Assembly: GCF_002803845.1 (NCBI RefSeq) | Contig: NZ_CP024985.1 | Location: forward strand, 8,319,501 to 8,383,500 | Origin: Streptomyces lavendulae subsp. lavendulae | GTDB taxonomy: Bacteria > Actinomycetota > Actinomycetes > Streptomycetales > Streptomycetaceae | Reading direction: 5' to 3' | DNA length: 64,000 bases | Part shown: positions 43,325-51,944 of the stretch, piece after piece | Numbering within the stretch: the stretch's first letter is position 1 | Layout of the letters: each line of letters begins with the position of its first letter | Program-made: the position numbers and the translations under genes | Notes under the pieces: generated by a model | The model's database searches: none | What the model was told of the DNA's origin: nothing | The model's input: only the letters and a program-made list of their open reading frames with translations

Positions 43325-43627
43325 GAAGGACCAAGATCAGAAGACGGGACACCACGGAGACGATCGTCGGCGCGATCACCGGCACCCTGACCCGCCCGCA
43401 GCTTCTCGTACTCGGCCGCCACGACACCGACGGCCGACTGCGCGCGGTGTCGCACCGTACCGCGGCGCCCGGATGCCGCCCGGCAGGTCGCCGAGGTCAG
43501 CGCCGACCGCGCCATCGACTACGGCGGCATCTACCGCCACCCTCTCCGATTCCAGCGCCTGCGCCTGGACGCCGGGCTCGATGACGTACCCCTGTTCGGC
43601 GAGGGCCCGGCCGCGGCCGCCAGCTGA
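43325..43627 (+). pseudogene. ATP-dependent DNA ligase, C-terminal remnant with internal deletion
   Basis: RRRDTTETIVGAITGTLTRP, QLLVLGRHDTDGRLRAVSHR is the oligonucleotide-binding domain of a LigD/LigC-type ligase. A frame change near 43455 leads to RQVAEVSADRAIDYGGIYRH, PLRFQRLRLDAGLDDVPLFG to a TGA at 43625. About 35 residues between the two parts are gone, as is the adenylation domain. Confidence 0.75.
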
Positions 43628-43760
43628 GCGACCGCGGAACCGGTTGGGGCTGGCGGCTGGACAAGCAGCCCCTGACCTTCGTCTCGATGCGGGGGACGGG
43701 CCGCGGGCCGGCACTGGGCAGGGGTACCTGCCGTGCCCGTCCGCAGTCCTGGGGAAGGGG

Positions 43761-44180
43761 TTAGGGGACGACGATGGAGAAAGAGGCGTCTTCGTAGACG
43801 CCGGGCTTTCCGGTGATGACGAGGAAGGTGTCGGTGCGGGTCCCGCACGAGGGGTGGGGCCACATCGAGATCCGGATGTCGTATTCGAAACTGATGTACT
43901 GCAGGGTGGCGGTGGGGACGAGCTTGCGGATGTCGAGGTCCTTGTCCTCCAGCTCGACGCAGTAGTGGCCCGCGGCGGGCTTGGTGACGGCTTCGATGCC
44001 CTTGGAGCGGTTGACGCTGCCGTTGGCGTTGACCACGGCCGCGGCCTGTGCGTAGGGGGCGGTCACCTTCGCGGCGCCGGGGGGTGCGGCCACCGCTGTT
44101 CCCGCCCATGTTCCGCCGACGAGGAGACCGAGGGCGACGCTGGTCCACACGGCTGCGCGGGTCTTCTTGCTCATGGGCAT
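43761..44180 (-). CDS. Small secreted protein of unknown function
   Basis: 139 residues from ATG 44180 (GAGGGG 10 nt upstream). A signal peptide (KKTRAAVWTSVALGLLVGGT, then AVAAPPG) should be cleaved after AVA. The mature part has a beta-rich look (VTKPAAGHYCVELEDKDLDI, TLQYISFEYDIRISMWPHPS, TDTFLVITGKPGVYEDASFS) and two Cys residues that may form a disulfide. Similar small secreted proteins are common in Streptomyces; no activity can be assigned. Confidence 0.8.
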   Translation of the reverse strand: MPMSKKTRAAVWTSVALGLLVGGTWAGTAVAAPPGAAKVTAPYAQAAAVVNANGSVNRSKGIEAVTKPAAGHYCVELEDKDLDIRKLVPTATLQYISFEYDIRISMWPHPSCGTRTDTFLVITGKPGVYEDASFSIVVP

Positions 44181-44784
44181 GTGCAGTTTTCCCCTCTGTA
44201 GTGGGTGCCTGCGGCCTCCCCGGGCCGTCGGCACACCCCGACGCTAGGGGCGCCGCCACGGCCTTCATGGTCCTCACGCGGTGAAACCACCGGTTGAGGG
44301 GGCGCGGGAGGTGCTCGTCCCGGACCGAGGCGCGCCCTCGGCGCGTGGGGCAAGGGCTTCCACGGGCGGGGTTTGCCCCGGACCTGGGGACGGACTGCGG
44401 GTGTGCAGTGGCGTTTCGCCGGAGCATCGAGCGCTCCGGGAGGGTGAACCCGCCTCTGCAGGGCTGTCCTTGGCCGCTTTGCAGCGGATACAGCCGGCGC
44501 ATGATGATCATGATGCGGTCCGCTGTCGCGGCTGCTGCCGCTCTTGCCCGGACTCTGTCTCTGCCCATTGCCGCGCACACGGCTGGGCCCGCCGCGCCGA
44601 CTGCAGCCGCTGTGCCGCAGGTGTTGATCGCGGAGGCGGTCCAGGCGCCGCAGATCGGTCCGGGCTGCACCCTGACCGGGGGGCTGTGGTGGAGCTACTA
44701 CGACGAGCGTGAGGTCGACCGCGGCACGACCTCCGGCCGTATCGCGGCCGCGCTCGGCCACCACGGCATACGGGGCGCTGAACC
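44181..44784. other. Upstream region with possible secreted-protein remnant
   Basis: Near 44503 the plus strand reads MIIMMRSAVAAAAALARTLS and AAHTAGPAAPTAAAVPQVLI, signal-peptide-like, continuing to GLWWSYYDEREVDRGTTSGR, IAAALGHHGIRGAE before merging into the next gene. The two halves do not look like one protein. Nothing firm lies between 44240 and 44500. Confidence 0.35.
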
Positions 44785-45690
44785 ATGTCCGATCTCGCCT
44801 CCTTCATTCCGGCGGCGCTGGGGACCGTGGCCGTCCTCGTCCGGCTCCCCAGCCTGCGCAGGAACACCCGCGATCCCCTTCTCCGGGCCGTGGTGGTGTC
44901 CCTGCTGGCGGCCACGGGGGTCTTCTACTTCGGGGCGACCTCGACGATCGTCAAGGTCAACGAGATCACGGGCGTGCCGAACTTCGCCGCGCCCCTCCTC
45001 TACTCGCTCCTGATGGCCTGCTGTGGATCCGGCATCATCCTGATCATCAACTGGCGAGGTGGCCCGCCCGCCTGCATCCGGCGGTCCACAGGCTGGTGCT
45101 GCGCGGGAACGTACGCGGCCCTGGCCGTCGCGATGTACGCGCGCTCTCCGCCCTCGGCGAGGCACGGGTCGAACGGCTGGAGGACCTGGACACCTACTAC
45201 GCCAACACCCCGTACATCCGCGAAATGATCGTGCTCTACCTGGTCGGCCACTCCGCCGCCGCGGTGATCATGGCGTCCCTGTGCCGGCGCTGGCTGAGCG
45301 ATGTGTCCCAGGAGCTGCGGGTGGGCCTGGCCCTCGTGATCGCGGGCTACACCAGCACCCTCGGCTTCGACGTGTGCAAGTTCGCGGCCGTCGGCGCCCG
45401 ATGGGCCGGAACGGACTGGGACGTCCTGAGCACCGAGGTGGCACGGCCGTTCGTCACGGTCTCCTTCTGCCTCATCCTCCTCGGTTTCGGCCTGCCCCTC
45501 GCCGTGCAGCGCTTCAAGGGACCCTGGCGGGACTGGACCCGGTACCGCCGGCTGGGCACCCCTGTCCCGCCTGCTGCACGGGCTGACGCCGACCACGGCG
45601 GTGGTCAGGATGCCCCTGCTCTCCACGGTGGGCGTACGCCGGCTGCACCGCGAATCGGGCATCCACGACGGACTGCTCACGACGACGTGA
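44785..45690 (+). pseudogene. MAB_1171c-type membrane protein with two frameshifts
   Basis: The start MSDLASFIPAALGTVAVLVR and several membrane helices (LLRAVVVSLLAATGVFYFGA, FAAPLLYSLLMACCGSGIIL, TYAALAVAMYA) are followed by a frame change near 45140 in a GCGCGC run. Then DTYYANTPYIREMIVLYLVG, SAAAVIMASLCRRWLSDVSQ, ELRVGLALVIAGYTSTLGFD. A second change near 45556 leads to LSRLLHGLTPTTAVVRMPLL, HRESGIHDGLLTTT. The order matches this actinobacterial family of 7-helix proteins of unknown function. Two independent frameshifts make sequencing error unlikely as the only cause. Confidence 0.7.
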
Positions 45691-46032
45691 CGGCGGTCTC
45701 GGACGGCGCCGGACTGGCCAGGCGGCTGCTGCGGTACACGACGCGCGAGCGCGTCGCCTCTCTCGCGCGGGCCGGCTTCAGGCCCACGCCGGCGAAGCGG
45801 CGGCTGGCCGGCGGTTCCCTGGCGATGCACATCGTGCGGGTCAACGGTTTCCCCCGCCGTCCTCGCCGTCCTCGCCGTCCTCGGCGACCGGGTCGTGGGC
45901 GCCGTGGTGTTCGAAGTCAGCGACGGCAGGGTCGCGTCCCTGTGCGGCATCGCCGCGGCGGACCGGCTGACGCGCCTGGCCGGGGCGTGGCGGCGGAGCG
46001 AACCCGGCGCGCCGGTCATCGACGCGTGGTGA
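45691..46032 (+). pseudogene. ECF sigma factor (SigJ-like) C-terminal remnant
   Basis: VTAVSDGAGLARRLLRYTTR, then, after a frame change in a 3 x 9-bp repeat (CGCCGTCCT, 45855-45881), GDRVVGAVVFEVSDGRVASL, CGIAAADRLTRLAG and a TGA at 46030. This is the SnoaL-like tail of SigJ-type ECF sigma factors. The sigma domains 2 and 4 are absent. Confidence 0.5.
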
Positions 46033-46165
46033 CCGGGGCGGTCAGGTCCGATCGGCCTCGACGGATGGGGCGCGGTCGTCGGAGCGCCGGCGGGCCGGCC
46101 CGCCGGCCGGCCACGCCCGCCCCGGCGGTCCGCGAGGTGGGGCGCGGTGATCCGTAACCGCCCGG

Positions 46166-47062
46166 TCAGCTCGACGCGTCCGGCCGCCCGGGAGCCTCCA
46201 GCCGGGTCAGTTCCTCCGCGCTCAGCCGGAGCGTCGCGGCGCGGGCCGAGTCCCGTACGGAGGCCGGGCGGCTCGCGCCCGGGACCGGGATCACCGCCGG
46301 GGAGCGGGCCAGCAGCCACGCCAGGGCCACCTGCTGCGGGCTGACGCCGTGCTCGGCCGCGATGTGGTGGAAGGCGGTGTCCGCCGACGTCTGCCCGGAG
46401 GGGCCGTCGAGGGAGCTGCGGGAGATCCCGCCGAGCGGGCTCCAGGGCAGGAACGCCAGCCCCAGGCGGGCGCTCAGCCGCACTTCGGGCTCGCCGTCGC
46501 GCACGGCGGCCGAGTACCGGTTCTGGACGGAGACGAGCCCGTCGCCGAGGATCTCGTGCGCCTCGCGGATCTGACCGGTGCTCACGTTCGAGATCCCGGC
46601 GGCGCGGATCACGCCGGCGTCGAGCAGCTCGCGCAGGGCGCCGACGGACTCCGCCCAGGGCACGGCCGGGTCCGGCTTGTGCAGCTGGTACAGCCCGATC
46701 GCGTCGACGCCCAGGCGCCTGGCCGAGACTTCGGCCGCGCGCTTGAGGTGGGCGGGGCTGCCGGTGACGGTCCAGCTGCCGTCGCCCGGGCGTCCGCGGC
46801 CGCCCTTGGTGGCGATCAGGACGTCGGAGGTGTCACCGCCGTAGCGGGCCAGGGCGCGGGCGATGAGCAGTTCGTTGTGCCCGGTCTCGTCGGCGTGCCA
46901 GTGGTAGCTGTCGGCGGTGTCGATGAGCGTGATGCCGGCATCGAGGGCCGCATGGACGGTCGCGATGGCCCGTGCCTCGTCCGGTCGGTGCTCGATGGAC
47001 AGCGGCATGGCGCCCAGGCCGATGGCGCTGACGGTGGTGTCTCCGATGGTGCGGTACCGCAT
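46166..47062 (-). CDS. Aldo/keto reductase
   Basis: 298 residues. MRYRTIGDTTVSAIGLGAMP opens the TIM barrel; LIDTADSYHWHADETGHNEL holds catalytic Asp and Tyr, LIATKGGRGRPGDGSW the Lys, and the NADPH-binding end reads PAVIPVPGASRPASVRDSA. The usual catalytic His segment is changed (VTGSPAHLKRAAEVS). It belongs to the Tas/YajO-type group acting on aldehydes and ketones. It is 15 bp downstream of the epimerase gene and probably co-transcribed with it. Confidence 0.92.
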   Translation of the reverse strand: MRYRTIGDTTVSAIGLGAMPLSIEHRPDEARAIATVHAALDAGITLIDTADSYHWHADETGHNELLIARALARYGGDTSDVLIATKGGRGRPGDGSWTVTGSPAHLKRAAEVSARRLGVDAIGLYQLHKPDPAVPWAESVGALRELLDAGVIRAAGISNVSTGQIREAHEILGDGLVSVQNRYSAAVRDGEPEVRLSARLGLAFLPWSPLGGISRSSLDGPSGQTSADTAFHHIAAEHGVSPQQVALAWLLARSPAVIPVPGASRPASVRDSARAATLRLSAEELTRLEAPGRPDASS

Positions 47063-47077
47063 GGTGGCTCTGTTTCC

Positions 47078-48016
47078 TCAGGTGGTGGGGGCGGCGGACG
47101 CGACGAGGGCCTCGGCAACGGCGCCGGGCAGCCAGTCGGCCGTGCGGGAGAAGGCGAAGCCCAGCTCCTTCGCGCGGGCATTGCTCATGGCGTAGTGGCG
47201 GTCGAAGGAGAACGGAGAGGCGGTCTCGCCCGCCGCGGCGGTCCGGTAGACGGGCTCCCGGCCGGTCTGCGCGGCGACGGTCGCGGCCAGGTCGCGCACG
47301 TCGAGCAGGTCGTCGGAGCAAGCGTTGAGCGGGCCGGTGAAGTCGCTGCCGGTCGCCGCCCACCGCAGCAGGTCGGCCAGTTCCGCGTAGTGGATGAACA
47401 CCGTGGGCAGGGCCCTCGCGTGCACGGTGATCTCTTCGCCGTGGGCGACGCGCTCGGTGTAGTGCGCCAGTCGGCCGGTGAATTCCCGTCCTCCGCCGCC
47501 GAGTACGTGTGCGCTGCGCACGGAGGCGAACGCGAAGCCGCCGGCGCGGGTGAAGACGGCCTCCGCCTGGCGCTTGCCTTCGGCGTAGTGCGCCTCCAGG
47601 TAGGCCTCGTCCTGCCAGGGCAGGTCCATGGCCACCGGCCAGGCACCCGGGTCCACGTTCTCCTCCGGGACCGGGGCTCCTGCCGGGTCCGGCAGTGCGG
47701 CGCCCGCCGGGTCGTAGACCTCGATCGTGGAGGTCATGACGTAGCGCCGGGCGCGGCCGGCGAAGGCGCGGGCGGCGATCGCGGCCTGCACGGGGGTGTA
47801 GCAGACCTGATCGACCACCACGTCGAAGGTGCGGGCGCCGAGTACGGCGACGAGGGCCGCCTCGTCGTTGCGGTCGACGACCAGGTGCTCGACGCCGGCG
47901 GGCGGCGGGGTGGAGCCGCGGTTGATCACTGTGACCTGGTGGCCGTCGGCTTGCAGGCGCTCCACCAGGAGCTTTCCGAAGTATCGGCTTCCGCCGATGA
48001 CGCAGATCCTTTGCAT
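47078..48016 (-). CDS. NAD(P)-dependent epimerase/dehydratase-like protein
   Basis: 312 residues. The Rossmann motif ICVIGGSRYFGKLLVERL starts the protein; RRYVMTSTIEVYDPAG, YAEGKRQAEAVF (YxxxK) and VFIHYAELADLLRWAATG follow in atypical-SDR order. Relatives act on nucleotide sugars or as isoflavone-reductase-like enzymes; the substrate is open. First gene of a two-gene unit with the aldo/keto reductase. Confidence 0.9.
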   Translation of the reverse strand: MQRICVIGGSRYFGKLLVERLQADGHQVTVINRGSTPPPAGVEHLVVDRNDEAALVAVLGARTFDVVVDQVCYTPVQAAIAARAFAGRARRYVMTSTIEVYDPAGAALPDPAGAPVPEENVDPGAWPVAMDLPWQDEAYLEAHYAEGKRQAEAVFTRAGGFAFASVRSAHVLGGGGREFTGRLAHYTERVAHGEEITVHARALPTVFIHYAELADLLRWAATGSDFTGPLNACSDDLLDVRDLAATVAAQTGREPVYRTAAAGETASPFSFDRHYAMSNARAKELGFAFSRTADWLPGAVAEALVASAAPTT

Positions 48017-48128
48017 GCCCCCATCCTCGGCACGTGGCGTCTTCAGCAGAAGTGGCCGCTTACTGCATGGGTGTTAAGGAATTCTGTTGACCGACGTGCG
48101 GCGGCTCCGCGTCCTTCGGGCGGAGGCG

Positions 48129-48755
48129 TCACTCCGCCCCGGCCTGGGCGCGGCGGGCGTACGCGCGGGCGGCGCGGGCCCGGTCGCCGCAGCGGGTGGA
48201 GCACCAGTGGCGGCGGCCGTGGCGCAGCAGGTAGCGGTTGCAGGGGGCGGAGCCGCAGGCGGTGAGGCGTTCGGCGTCCGGGGAGGTGAGGAGGTCGGCG
48301 GCGTCGGCGGCGAGGGCCGCCAGGGCGTGGTCGACGATCGCGGTGGTGGGGTGGGTGGTGGCGCGGTAGGGGCCATTCTTGTCGTCCCAGGCCAGCAGCG
48401 GGGCGGTCGGGACGCGGGTCATCGCGTCGTTGACGGCCCGGACGGCGGCGGGGAGGGCGGGGAGCCCGGCGGCGCGGGCCGCGAACAACGACCTGATCTG
48501 TTCGCGCAGCGAGCGCAGTTGCGCCGTGCACATCTCCCGCATGCCTGCGTCGGCCGGGGCGAGACCGCGTTCCGTCAGCCAGTGGTTCGCCTGTGCGGGA
48601 GTCCCCAGGAGATCGATGGTGTGCCCGCCGGGCCGCGCGACGGCGCTGTTGGCGAGGGCGAGGGAGAGGTGCTCCCGCTCGCCCTGGGCGGGCGCCACGA
48701 GGGGTTCTTCCCGTACGGACTCCTTCATGTTCCTCATGTTAAGGCTTGCGGTCAT
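48129..48755 (-). CDS. CGNR zinc-finger transcriptional regulator
   Basis: 208 residues. The N-terminal ABATE domain (SLALANSAVARPGGHTIDLL, VRAVNDAMTRVP) precedes the C-terminal CGNR finger (CGSAPCNRYLLRHGRRHWCS, TRCGDRARAARAYARR) with four zinc-binding Cys/His. CGNR proteins are stress-type DNA-binding regulators. It is divergent from the MBL-fold gene at 48819 across 63 bp that contain an extended inverted repeat. Met7 and Met10 are alternative starts. Confidence 0.9.
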   Translation of the reverse strand: MTASLNMRNMKESVREEPLVAPAQGEREHLSLALANSAVARPGGHTIDLLGTPAQANHWLTERGLAPADAGMREMCTAQLRSLREQIRSLFAARAAGLPALPAAVRAVNDAMTRVPTAPLLAWDDKNGPYRATTHPTTAIVDHALAALAADAADLLTSPDAERLTACGSAPCNRYLLRHGRRHWCSTRCGDRARAARAYARRAQAGAE

Positions 48756-48759
48756 CCAT

Positions 48760-48817
48760 GAGAAACAGCTACCGTCACCTCACGGTTAAACCAAATCTAT
48801 CCGTGAGCTGCTTTCTC
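48760..48817. promoter_or_regulatory. Extended inverted repeat between CGNR and MBL genes
   Basis: GAGAAACAGCT (48760-48770) mirrors AGCTGCTTTCTC (48806-48817), and TCACGG (48780-48785) mirrors CCGTGA (48801-48806); ACCGT/ACGGT (48771-48786) adds a smaller dyad. The AT-rich centre TTAAACCAAATCTAT could hold the promoter. Likely bound by the CGNR protein. Confidence 0.45.
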
Positions 48818-48818
48818 C

Positions 48819-49613
48819 GTGTCCTCTGTGCCCGCATCGACCGACCACTTCCCCGTCCGCGTCCTCGGCGGCCCGACCGCCCTCTTCGAGTACGGTGGCC
48901 TGCGCTTCCTGACCGACCCGACGTTCGACGGCCCCGGCGACTACCCGGCACCCGGCAGGACGCTCACCAAGACCGCCCCCTCCGCCGCCGCCCCCGGCGA
49001 CCTCGGCGCCCTTGACGTGGTCCTGCTCTCTCACGACCAACACCCCGACAACCTCGACCACTCCGGCCGGGCCCTGCTCGCCGACGTGCCGCTCACCCTC
49101 ACCACCCCCGGTGGCGGAGAGCGCCTCGGGGAGAGGGCCAAGGGCCTGGCCGACTGGGAATCCGTCGAGCTGGACCGCCCCGGTGGCGGCACGGTCACCG
49201 TGACCGGCGTACCCGCCGTTCACGGACCCGGAGCGCGCGAGGAGGTCGAGCCGATCGCCGGCCAGGTCATCGGCTTCGTCCTGACCGGCGAGGGGCTGCC
49301 CACCGTCTACGTCAGCGGCGACAACGCGTCGCTCGACGCGGTGAAGGAGATCGCCGAGCGCTTCGGCCCGGTGGACACCGCCGTACTCTTCGCCGGAGCC
49401 CCCCGCTTCCCCGTGATCTTCGACGGCCGCCTGCTGGTCCTGGACAGCGCCCAGGCCGCCGAGGCCACCCGGATCCTCGGCGCCCGCCGTGTCGTTCCCG
49501 TGCACTGCGACAGCTGGGCCCACTTCACCGAGGGCCACGCCGAACTGGAGGCCGCGTTCACCGCCGCCGGACTGGCCGACCGCCTGGACCCGGACTGGCG
49601 CCGGCCCGCCTGA
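48819..49613 (+). CDS. Metallo-beta-lactamase-fold hydrolase (UlaG-like)
   Basis: 264 residues with a GTG start. GGPTALFEYGGLRFLTDPTF opens the fold; VVLLSHDQHPDNLDHSGRAL is the metal motif (HxxHxDxxDH variant), VYVSGDNASLDAVKEIAERF the second metal ligand strand, and VVPVHCDSWAHFTEGHAELE the last His. This is the UlaG/RomA-type branch acting on phosphodiesters or lactones; the substrate is unknown. Probably regulated by the divergent CGNR gene. Confidence 0.92.
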   Translation: MSSVPASTDHFPVRVLGGPTALFEYGGLRFLTDPTFDGPGDYPAPGRTLTKTAPSAAAPGDLGALDVVLLSHDQHPDNLDHSGRALLADVPLTLTTPGGGERLGERAKGLADWESVELDRPGGGTVTVTGVPAVHGPGAREEVEPIAGQVIGFVLTGEGLPTVYVSGDNASLDAVKEIAERFGPVDTAVLFAGAPRFPVIFDGRLLVLDSAQAAEATRILGARRVVPVHCDSWAHFTEGHAELEAAFTAAGLADRLDPDWRRPA

Positions 49614-49644
49614 GCCGGACGGGGCACCCCCCGCCGGCCGGCCC

Positions 49645-50421
49645 TCACTGACGCGGGACGTCGATGCCGGCCGCGCGCAGGTTCGCCTCGACCAGGGTGT
49701 TCAACCGGACGAGGGACGGCGACCGCTCCTCCCGGTGATGGTTGACCAGTCCGTACCGGGAGGCGGTGTCGGACCGGTTCCGGAACCCGTCCGCCATCGC
49801 CAGCCGCTCGCGCTCGGCCAGCAGCCTGTCGGCCAGCTCCGACGCCAGTGCGTCGATCCGCGGGTCGTCCGGATCCCAGGACATCGCCTCCCAGCCGCGC
49901 TTGGTCAGCTCGATCCATCCGGGGTCGTCGAGCCACCCTTCGAGCTGGGTCAGGAAGCTGTCGAAGAGCTCCGGCACCAGCGCCCGGGCCAGCACCAACG
50001 CCTCCCGCTGAGTGGCCACGTAGTCGGCGCCGAAGCCGAGACCGGCGAGTCCCTCCAGGACCGCGCAGGCTCGGTCGGGCAGCAGGGCCCGGTCGCCGTG
50101 GGCGAGCCGGTGCAGTGTGTCGCGCCGCGCGGTCAGGTCCTCGATCTGTTCGGTGAGCCGACGGCGGACGTCGTCCAGGGAGGCGGCGAACCGCTCGGGA
50201 CCGGCGTCGAGCAGCTCCCCGATCTCGGCCAGCGGCACGCCCGCCCCGGCCAGCGTCCGTACCTGGACCAGCCGCAGCAGGTCGACCGACCCGTAACGCC
50301 GGTAACCGGAACCGTCGCGTTCCGGCTCGGCGACCAGGCCGAGCCGGTGATAGTGCCGCACCGTCTTGATCGTGACGCCGACGTACGCCGCCGCCTGACC
50401 GATCGTGAGCCCGTCTGCCAT
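49645..50421 (-). CDS. MerR-family transcriptional regulator
   Basis: 258 residues from ATG 50421. The MerR helix-turn-helix and wing are clear: LTIGQAAAYVGVTIKTVRHY, HRLGLVAEPERDGSGYRRYG, DLLRLVQVRTLAGAGVPLAE. A coiled-coil dimer helix follows (SLDDVRRRLTEQIEDLTARR), then an effector domain of about 140 residues. It is divergent from the serine hydrolase gene with a 326-bp gap that includes two related dyads, and is its likely activator. Confidence 0.92.
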   Translation of the reverse strand: MADGLTIGQAAAYVGVTIKTVRHYHRLGLVAEPERDGSGYRRYGSVDLLRLVQVRTLAGAGVPLAEIGELLDAGPERFAASLDDVRRRLTEQIEDLTARRDTLHRLAHGDRALLPDRACAVLEGLAGLGFGADYVATQREALVLARALVPELFDSFLTQLEGWLDDPGWIELTKRGWEAMSWDPDDPRIDALASELADRLLAERERLAMADGFRNRSDTASRYGLVNHHREERSPSLVRLNTLVEANLRAAGIDVPRQ

Positions 50422-50593
50422 CGGCTCGGTGCACCTCCGGATCGTAGGTCCTCGGCCCGGGACCGGGCCGTGGCCGCCGGCGGCCCGCACTCCCGCCTCG
50501 CGGTCATGGGTCGGTCACGGGTCGCGGGCGGTCCCAGGGGCGAGGGTAGCGCGCATCCGTCCGGATGCCCTCACCCCTTGCGACCGGTACCGG

Positions 50594-50636
50594 TGACCCC
50601 AAGGTCCGCACGGGACTTGAGGTTGACCTTGGGTCA
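50594..50636. promoter_or_regulatory. Two facing dyads upstream of the serine hydrolase gene
   Basis: TGACCCCAAGGTC (50594-50606) and TTGACCTTGGGTCA (50624-50636) are near-inverted copies of each other, and the second is itself a dyad (TGACC/GGGTCA). CTTGAGGTTGACC overlaps it, giving TTGAGG or TTGACC as -35 candidates. MerR proteins bind such dyads inside long-spacer promoters. The remaining gap (50422-50747) shows nothing else. Confidence 0.55.
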
Positions 50637-50747
50637 GGGTGCACGCTCCTCGCACGGCCGCTTCGACGGGGGGTCGGTGGCCACCAGGGCCACCGTCGCG
50701 CCGTCGAGCCGTGCCGGACACCTACTGCCGCGAGACGAGGAACCACC

Positions 50748-51890
50748 ATGAGCGAGTCCCTCCACACCGTCGAGACCACCGCTGCCGGGCCGGACCGCCC
50801 CGAGCTGCGCGAGGCCATCCAGGAGATCGTCGATTCCGGTTTCGCCGGAATGCAGCTGCGCGTGAACGACGAGCGGGGCGAGTGGGTCGGCACCGCCGGG
50901 GTGCGCGAGCTGGGCGGGGCGGAGGCCCCACCGGCCGACGGGCACTTCCGGATCGGCAGCATCACCAAGACCTTCACCGCGACCCTGGTGCTGCGGCTGG
51001 TCGCGGAGGGAAGGATCGGGCTGGACGCCCCTGCGGACGACCACCTGCCCGGCTTCGGGCTGGACCGGCGGATCACCGTACGGATGCTGCTCCAGCACAC
51101 CAGCGGGTTGTTCAGCTTCACCGGAGAGGTCTACGACGACGGGACGGTCGTGCCCGGTGGAGTCCCCGGGATCGGCAAGGAGTGGATGGACAACCGGTCC
51201 CGCACCTACCGGCCGGAGGAGCTGGTACGGCCCGCGCTGTCCCGGCCGGCGCGGTTCGCACCGGGGGCGGACTGGAGCTACTCCAACACCAACTACGTAC
51301 TGGCCAGGCTGCTGATCGAGAAGGCCACCGGCCGTTCCCACGCCGAGGAGATGCGCCGGCTGGTCCTGGATCCGCTCGGGCTGACCGGCACCGTGGTGCC
51401 GGACGCCTCACCGGAGATCCCCGAGCCGCACGCCCACGGCTACTACGGGTACGAGGACGCCGGCCGGTGGACGGTGGCCGACACCACCCGCTTCAACCCC
51501 TCCTGGATCTCCGCCGCCGGTGACATGATCTCGACCACCCGTGACCTGCACACGTTCTTCTCCGCGCTGATGGGCGGCAGGCTCCTGCCGGCCCCGCTGC
51601 TGGCCGAGATGCGCACGCCGCACCCCAAGATGGGCTACGGCCTGGGGGTGTTCGTGGAGAAGACGGACGACGGCGGCACCATCTTCCAGCACAACGGCGG
51701 ATTCTGGGGCTGGGCGGCGCTGATGTACAGCACGCCCGACGGCAGCAGGACCCTGACCGGCTCGGTGACCTGCGGGGACGCGGAGCTCGACCTGGCCGCC
51801 ACGGTCCAGGCGTTCGAGAAGGTGAAGCAGCGGCTCGTCAAGGAGGTGTTCTGCGACGGGCGGACCGCGCCGGACCGGCCGACGGGCTGA
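50748..51890 (+). CDS. Serine hydrolase, beta-lactamase/D-alanyl carboxypeptidase type
   Basis: 380 residues from ATG 50748. Catalytic motifs: Ser71-Ile-Thr-Lys74 in GSITKTFTATLVLRL, Tyr178 in YSNTNYVLARLLIEKATG, and His315 in HNGGFWGWAALMY. This is the class C beta-lactamase/esterase fold (family S12). No signal peptide is visible, so it is probably cytosolic and more likely an esterase or amidase than a cell-wall enzyme. A divergent MerR gene likely controls it. Confidence 0.9.
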   Translation: MSESLHTVETTAAGPDRPELREAIQEIVDSGFAGMQLRVNDERGEWVGTAGVRELGGAEAPPADGHFRIGSITKTFTATLVLRLVAEGRIGLDAPADDHLPGFGLDRRITVRMLLQHTSGLFSFTGEVYDDGTVVPGGVPGIGKEWMDNRSRTYRPEELVRPALSRPARFAPGADWSYSNTNYVLARLLIEKATGRSHAEEMRRLVLDPLGLTGTVVPDASPEIPEPHAHGYYGYEDAGRWTVADTTRFNPSWISAAGDMISTTRDLHTFFSALMGGRLLPAPLLAEMRTPHPKMGYGLGVFVEKTDDGGTIFQHNGGFWGWAALMYSTPDGSRTLTGSVTCGDAELDLAATVQAFEKVKQRLVKEVFCDGRTAPDRPTG

Positions 51891-51891
51891 G

Positions 51892-51941
51892 CGCGGCGGG
51901 ACGGCGTACGCGGAGCTCCGTGTTCCGCGCGCCCCGCCGCG
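51892..51941. terminator. Inverted repeat between two convergent genes
   Basis: CGCGGCGGG (51892-51900) pairs with CCCGCCGCG (51933-51941). It lies exactly between the stops at 51890 and 51945, so it can serve both strands. Confidence 0.6.
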
Positions 51942-51944
51942 GAG

